NCBI GenBank assembly: GCA_013397435.1
Contig: VZRG01002095.1
Location: 54,163-118,162 of the forward strand
Direction of reading: 5' to 3'
DNA from: Erythrocercus mccallii
Lineage: Eukaryota; Chordata; Aves; Passeriformes; Dicruridae
DNA: 64,000 nucleotides
This document shows positions 63,348 to 64,000 of this stretch, piece after piece. The position numbers and the translations under genes are program-made. Position 1 is the first letter of the stretch. Each line of letters begins with the position of its first letter. Under the pieces are notes generated by a model. It saw only the letters and a list, made by a program, of their open reading frames with translations, was not told the origin of the DNA and did not search any database.

Positions 63348-64000
63348 ACGGAGAAGTCCCTGACCAACCTCAGCAGCATGCTGGACAAGAAAGCCGTGGG
63401 GACCCCGGTGACCCCTCCCAGCTCCAGCTTCGCGCCGGGCTTCCTGCGGCGGCACTCGACCAGCAACCTGACGGCGCTGGCCGGCGGCTCCAAGTTCCCC
63501 AGCCCTACCGGGTCCAGCTCTTCTTCCACATCCTCCTCGTCGTCGTCGTCCTCCTCCTCCTCCTCGTTCGGCAATCTGAAGGAGACGGGCTCCGGCGGAG
63601 GCGGCGGCAGCAGCAGCCCCACGGCCCTGCTCAACAAGGAGAACAAGTTCCGGGACCGCTCCTTCAGCGAGAACGGCGAGCGTAGCCAGCACCTCATGCA
63701 GCAGCTTCAGCAGCAGCAGCAGCAGCAGGCGGCCGGCAAGGGGAGCGGCTCCGGCGGCGGCGGCGGGGCCCCCATCAACTCGACGCGCTACAAGACGGAG
63801 CTGTGCCGCCCCTTCGAGGAGAGCGGCGCCTGCAAGTACGGCGAGAAGTGCCAGTTCGCCCACGGCTTCCACGAGCTCCGCAGCCTCACCCGCCACCCCA
63901 AGTACAAGACCGAGCTCTGCCGCACCTTCCACACCATCGGCTTCTGCCCCTACGGCCCGCGCTGCCACTTCATCCACAACGCCGACGAGCGCCGCCCGGC
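63348..64000 (+). CDS. ZFP36L2: ZFP36L2 coding exon 2, 5' part (cut by window end)
   Basis: mRNA-decay factor: it binds AU-rich elements in 3'UTRs and recruits the CCR4-NOT deadenylase. The frame starts TEKSLTNLSSMLDKKAVGTP. It continues through GFLRRHSTSNL, a Ser tract (17 Ser and one Thr, residues 73-90), ALLNKENKFRDRSFSENGER, and a Gln tract (seven CAG codons at 63708-63728). Both CCCH fingers are complete, each preceded by the (R/K)YKTELCR lead-in: C170-x8-C179-x5-C185-x3-H189 and C208-x8-C217-x5-C223-x3-H227, with an 18-residue linker. The window ends in ADERRPA, after 217 codons and two bases. The serine-rich C-terminus and the NOT1-binding end lie beyond the window. Human ZFP36L2 is about 494 residues. 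The Ser and Gln runs seem longer than in human. Confidence 0.97.

Larger units (their letters stand above)
60590..64000. promoter_or_regulatory. ZFP36L2: CpG island spanning the ZFP36L2 5' region
   Basis: High GC with dense unsuppressed CpG from about 60590 through the promoter, exon 1, intron and exon 2 to the window edge. Such islands mark broadly expressed genes and suggest germline hypomethylation. Multiple G-rich runs occur (for example 61586-61598 and 60945-60976). The right limit lies outside the window. Confidence 0.88.

Noticed and set aside
62781..63977. A 398-codon minus-strand open frame across ZFP36L2 exon 1, intron and exon 2
   Set aside because: It is antisense to a clear gene in very GC-rich DNA where stops are rare; its composition simply mirrors the Ser/Gly/Gln tracts and intron. 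No family resemblance.

Overview
This window looks like vertebrate nuclear DNA, most likely from a bird. The exons are short, separated by large AT-rich introns with GT/AG borders. The recognisable interspersed repeats are all fragments of CR1 LINEs, the dominant avian retrotransposon. No bacterial-type operon, CRISPR array or intact mobile element is visible. The species cannot be named from the sequence alone.

Positions 1 to about 58,660 (+ strand) hold the 3' part of THADA, which encodes a large HEAT/armadillo-type protein related to yeast Trm732. Eight coding exons can be placed (13276-13361, 24273-24685, 25022-25143, 26519-26591, 28429-28573, 31385-31516, 56518-56684, 57861-58199). They join in one uninterrupted frame of about 491 codons ending in TAA, roughly the C-terminal quarter of the protein. 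The last exons match the C-terminal part of THADA as I recall it. The rest of this region is intron: about 13.3 kb upstream of the first exon, 10.9 kb, four smaller introns, a 25 kb intron (31517-56517) and a 1.2 kb last intron. The introns carry four CR1 fragments, a striking 56-bp inverted repeat near the left edge, palindromic simple sequence and a few unexplained open frames.

Positions about 58.7 to 62.5 kb are the short THADA-ZFP36L2 intergenic interval. Composition changes sharply here from AT-rich to CpG-rich. A small CpG cluster at 59.2-59.6 kb contains a perfect CTCF-core-like match. A large CpG island runs from about 60.6 kb to the window end.

Positions about 62.55 to 64.0 kb (+ strand) hold the 5' part of ZFP36L2, an RNA-binding CCCH tandem zinc-finger protein. 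There is a GC-box/TATA-like promoter, a leader of about 200 nt, a 17-codon first coding exon, a 542-bp intron, and the start of exon 2. Both zinc fingers are complete, and the frame is cut by the window edge about seven codons after the last zinc ligand. The THADA-then-ZFP36L2 tandem order matches the human 2p21 locus as I know it.

The two genes do not form a pathway together. THADA acts in tRNA 2'-O-methylation and calcium/energy physiology; ZFP36L2 in decay of AU-rich mRNAs. No new multi-gene system was found. The points most worth checking are the intronic inverted repeat, the putative boundary element between the genes, a phase-neutral candidate cassette exon in THADA and a few protein-like intronic open frames.
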